7,845 nt of DNA from Chloroflexota bacterium (lineage in GTDB: Bacteria > Chloroflexota > Dehalococcoidia > Lucifugimonadales > JADFKI01). This document shows positions 5,578 through 7,845 of this stretch, one piece after another. The stretch is taken from NCBI GenBank assembly GCA_009838595.1, contig VXRI01000115.1, positions 1 to 7,845 on the forward strand. Direction: 5' to 3'. The notes beneath the pieces were generated by a model. The model was not told the DNA's origin. It saw only the letters and a list, made by a program, of their open reading frames with translations, and searched no databases. Position 1 is the stretch's first letter; each line of letters opens with the position of its first letter. Position numbers and translations under genes: made by a program.

Positions 5578-5962
5578 CTTGGCGCTGATATTAGCGCTGG
5601 CAGTTGTTTGGAGCGGCGCTGTCTCCGATCTGAACGCCGAAACTTCGGATGAAGTCATTCTTGCGTCGCGCGTAGCCTTGCAATCTGACGACGACACAGA
5701 TTACGACGAGGCGGACGAAGACACCATAACCGCCACCGCGACGGCAGCAGGCGACTTGACGGCGACCGCATCCGCTACGGATGACGGAGCATCGGAGTCG
5801 GCTACCGATACCGCAGACGCCACAGATAACGACGGCTATGATACGGATGTCAACACCGACCACGACGGTACGGACAGCGACGGTATCGACACGCCAACGC
5901 CCGGAGGCGACACTGACGACGATGATGATTCCGCCGACAGCGACAATTACAATAGCTAGAGC

Positions 5963-7170
5963 ATGACACTTGGATCGCTCACTCCCATACCGATATATCC
6001 GCAGTTCGACTTTGAGGACAGGGCACTTAAAGGCCTGCCTAATCTTTTGGACGGCGGATGGGTCTGGCAAGAGTATCGCGCGCGATTTGGCGGCGAATGG
6101 GATAGCGAGCCGTATCATCTCAGGGTCCGACAGTTCAGCCACACCCCGGTAGGAGCGCTGTTGTTAGCTACTTAGCGGCGTGGGCTCCCGAAGAGTTTAT
6201 CCCTGATGAGCAGTTCACGGTTGAGATTAGGCAAGGCGAGGCAGCCAACCTGTATCGATACCCTGATGATCCGCACCTGCCCGGGCTGAACGAAGCTGCG
6301 TCTGTCGAATCCGCGTTGCGGCTTGTTAACAGACATGTTCTGTCCATCCCAGCGCGACACACGCGAGTGGACATGGTTAGGTATAGACTGGGCAACCGCG
6401 CTGTGCTGCGCCATAGAATCGGCAAAGTTCGTTTCTATGTCCGCGTCTTGCTGCCTGAATCTCTTGCCCCTCAACTCCGGTCTATAGAGCTTGCCCAGCG
6501 TTCCGGGTTCGTTATTCCGCGCCTTGCCGGATTTTGGCGAGAGGGCGGCGTTATATGGATGGCGGAGATACCCGGCAAGAACATGCGGCGGCTCATACGG
6601 CGCGGATCTCATCCTAACCCTGAAATGCTCCTTGACGGGCTTGCGAAGCTGTGGGATGTGCCGATGCGAGATACGGATACACGACCGTTTAACTTATCGG
6701 GCGCGTATCGCCGGGCAAAGAGAGCGTCTTGATGAAGAAGCGGCGCGGCGCGCGCTGAATGACGCCGTTCTAGTATTGGATCCGTTCGTTAAGTCGTGGC
6801 AACCGTCTCATATCGCCCATAACACTTTTACGACGACCAGATGTTGCTCTTGCCCGACGGCAGGGTAGCATTAGTGGATTTAGAGAGTGTAGGTCCTGGC
6901 GATGCCATGCTGGATGTGGGAAACTTTTTGGCGCATCTGCGCTGGGGTTCTCACTTTGGCGGCAAGAAGGAAGCCGAATTCAAGGATTCATACCGCATCA
7001 TCTTTCAGCAAGCCGCGTTGGAGCGCTGCGACTGGGATGATCGGAAACTCGCCCTGAGCGAGGCGGTCTGTTTGTTCAGGATATGCACGAACGCAATTCG
7101 CCATCCTCAACCCGACTGGCGTCGCAGATTGAAAGAAGGCTTGACCTTAGTGAACGACATTGTTGGCTGA
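5963..7170 (+). pseudogene. APH-like phosphotransferase pseudogene with three frameshifts
   Basis: Four reading segments join into one roughly 400-residue kinase-like protein. It starts at ATG 5963 (GGWVWQEYRARFGGEWDSEP), and the frame changes near the C-run at 6144-6147 to give HTPGRSAVVSYLAAWAPEEF. The next segment includes RYRLGNRAVLRHRIGKVRFY, VRVLLPESL, FWREGGVIWMAEIPGKN and LAKLWDVP. A second shift near 6665-6695 leads to DRLTYRARIAGQRERLDEEA and HIAHN. A third at about 6823 leads to FYDDQMLLLPDGRVALVDLE and GDAMLDVGNFLAHLRW, ending at TGA 7168-7170. A single missing G at the last break would restore HNDF, the catalytic-loop motif of aminoglycoside-phosphotransferase-fold kinases, with DLES as the metal-binding Asp motif. 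The native substrate is unknown; many such proteins act on sugars, choline or other small molecules rather than antibiotics. It starts three bases after the Asp-rich gene, so the two were probably co-transcribed and lost together. Confidence 0.8.
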
Positions 7171-7180
7171 TGTGTCAGCC

Positions 7181-7774
7181 TTACATCCGCTCTCCTTGCA
7201 ATCGTTCCTCTTGCATCCGCTCCCACTCGTCTCGCAGGATTTCCATTTGGACAAAGTCCAGGCCGCGCTTTCTCACCCGCTTGACTTGGCGGAATCCTGA
7301 CTTGCCGAATGACCTCTGCGCACGGTGATTCCAGTCCAGCGTATGCAGATACACGCGCGTCAGGCCCGCCTGCGTGAAAGCGTATCGCAGCATCGTGTCC
7401 ACGGCGTCCGTACCGTAGCCCTTGCCCCAGTAGGTGCGGTCGCCAATCATGATGCCCAACTCCGCTTCGCGGCGGCGCGAGTCTATGTCGTAGTACATGC
7501 AGTTGCCGATGTGCTTGCCAGTCAGGTCGTCGATGCCGAAGCGCTTGGAGCGCGCGCTTGGGTAGTCTATCTCTTCCTGCGAGTATCGCAAGAAATCGTT
7601 GTACGCCATATTTAGCGGACGTGTGGCGTCCAACTTGGCGAGCTCGTCGTCCACCCGCCAAGTGTAGTCGTTGAGTGCGTCCTCGATGCGCTTCTCCCGA
7701 AGCGCCACCTTCTTGCCTTCGAGAAAGATGGGTTCAGCCGGTTCGGGCTTTCTTCGAGATAAGCTGAAGGGCAT
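7181..7774 (-). CDS. GNAT-family N-acetyltransferase (RimJ/RimL-type)
   Basis: The 197-residue product matches the Acetyltransf_3/RimJ-RimL branch of GNAT enzymes. The fold starts at about residue 16 (PIFLEGKKVALREKRIEDAL). The acetyl-CoA pyrophosphate loop is DRTYWGKGYGTDAVDTML, matching R/Q-x-x-G-x-G/A, and the later DWNHRAQRSFGKSGFRQV corresponds to the common N-x-R-A-x-x-x-Y-x-K-x-G-F motif. AELGIMIGDR forms the preceding strand. Such enzymes acetylate amino groups on protein N-termini, amino acids, polyamines or drugs; the substrate here is open. It is cytoplasmic. ATG 7774 is chosen; a TTG at 7783 is an alternative, and neither has a clear ribosome-binding site. The stop lies ten bases from the convergent APH-like pseudogene. 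It appears complete. Confidence 0.85.
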   Translation of the reverse strand: MPFSLSRRKPEPAEPIFLEGKKVALREKRIEDALNDYTWRVDDELAKLDATRPLNMAYNDFLRYSQEEIDYPSARSKRFGIDDLTGKHIGNCMYYDIDSRRREAELGIMIGDRTYWGKGYGTDAVDTMLRYAFTQAGLTRVYLHTLDWNHRAQRSFGKSGFRQVKRVRKRGLDFVQMEILRDEWERMQEERLQGERM

Positions 7775-7816
7775 TCTTAACAACTAGGACATCGTTATCG
7801 TGAGTCAGCGTCCTCG

Positions 7817-7838
7817 TGGCTTCCGGCACGGGAAGCCA
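7817..7838. repeat. 8-bp stem-loop near the right edge
   Basis: TGGCTTCC (7817-7824) pairs exactly with GGAAGCCA (7831-7838) around a GGCACG loop. No T-run is seen on either side before the window ends. It lies upstream of the GNAT gene on the minus strand and could be a terminator stem, a dispersed palindrome or part of a gene beyond the edge. Confidence 0.4.
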
Positions 7839-7845
7839 GCGCACA

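Larger units (their letters stand above)
5395..5959 (+). pseudogene. Secreted Asp-rich protein gene interrupted by a MITE in its signal peptide
   Basis: If the inserted element and one CTAG copy are removed (154 bases), ATG 5395 reads M-K-R-L-L then G-A-I-A-P-L-A-L-I-L-A-L and onward. This is a textbook Sec signal peptide with a likely cleavage after SDLNA, followed by a mature part of about 106 residues. The restored product is about 136 residues. The mature region is almost entirely Asp, Thr, Ala, Ser and Gly; NTDHDGTDSDGID resembles calcium-binding DxDxDG repeats of the thrombospondin type-3 kind, and the C-terminus has a run of five Asp. I infer an exported, very acidic, probably disordered or calcium-binding protein; no enzymatic motif is visible. 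With the insertion, translation from 5395 ends at TAG 5518-5520 after 41 codons, and 154 is not a multiple of three. A TTG at 5579 would restart in the old frame but only within the signal peptide. Confidence 0.75.

Noticed and set aside
5591..6142. 183-residue minus-strand open frame
   Set aside because: It is a shadow of the Asp-rich repeats (GTC/GAC codons read backwards as Val-rich) and crosses two other genes.
7734..7845. Minus-strand open frame entering from the right edge and ending at TGA 7734-7736 (contains RWLPVPEATRTLTHDNDVL)
   Set aside because: It reads somewhat like a protein C-terminus, but it would overlap the GNAT start by about 40 bases, contains an 8-bp hairpin and cannot be identified from 37 codons; left open.

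Overview
The window looks like a chromosomal stretch of an uncultivated, moderately GC-rich bacterium. The lipobox followed by a long Pro/Ala/Thr linker, the gene mix (OFA-like MFS carrier, folate formyltransferase-like enzyme, APH-like kinase, GNAT) and the many decayed genes remind me of marine or sponge-associated Chloroflexota (SAR202/Dehalococcoidia-like). That placement is an impression from style, not from a marker gene. No rRNA, tRNA, CRISPR array or origin was seen.

Layout: (1) 1-390, minus strand: frameshifted remnant of an IS982-type transposase that runs off the left edge. (2) 438-678, minus: a decayed small hypothetical gene containing a perfect 11-bp hairpin. (3) 679-914: leader region with a perfect tandem 11-mer. 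(4) 915-2336, plus: a lipoprotein with a YceI-like domain and a DsbA-like thioredoxin-fold domain, whose reading frame has one in-frame TGA exactly where the first Cys of the CPYC active site belongs. A 7-bp stem-loop with a G-containing apical loop lies 23 nt after the TGA, as in bacterial SECIS elements. The simplest reading is one 473-residue selenoprotein with a UPYC active site. (5) 2405-2773, minus: cupin. (6) 2887-4218, minus: MFS transporter. (7) 4327-5259, plus and divergent from it: a 10-formyl-THF hydrolase/formyltransferase-like protein. (8) 5395-5959, plus: a secreted Asp-rich protein gene interrupted in its signal peptide by a 150-bp MITE-like element (5411-5560) flanked by CTAG duplications. 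Removing the element and one CTAG restores a perfect signal-peptide reading frame. (9) 5963-7170, plus: APH-like phosphotransferase pseudogene with three frameshifts. (10) 7181-7774, minus: GNAT N-acetyltransferase.

The most interesting system is the YceI-DsbA selenoprotein candidate, expected to act as a surface-anchored thiol/selenol redox protein. The region also records active genome decay: four of about nine genes are broken. That means a plain nonsense mutation must be kept as the competing explanation for the TGA, although the TGA position, the hairpin and the otherwise intact 152-codon 3' part favour selenocysteine. The cupin, MFS carrier and formyltransferase-like gene appear intact; the divergent MFS/formyltransferase pair may be functionally linked, but nothing in the sequence proves it.
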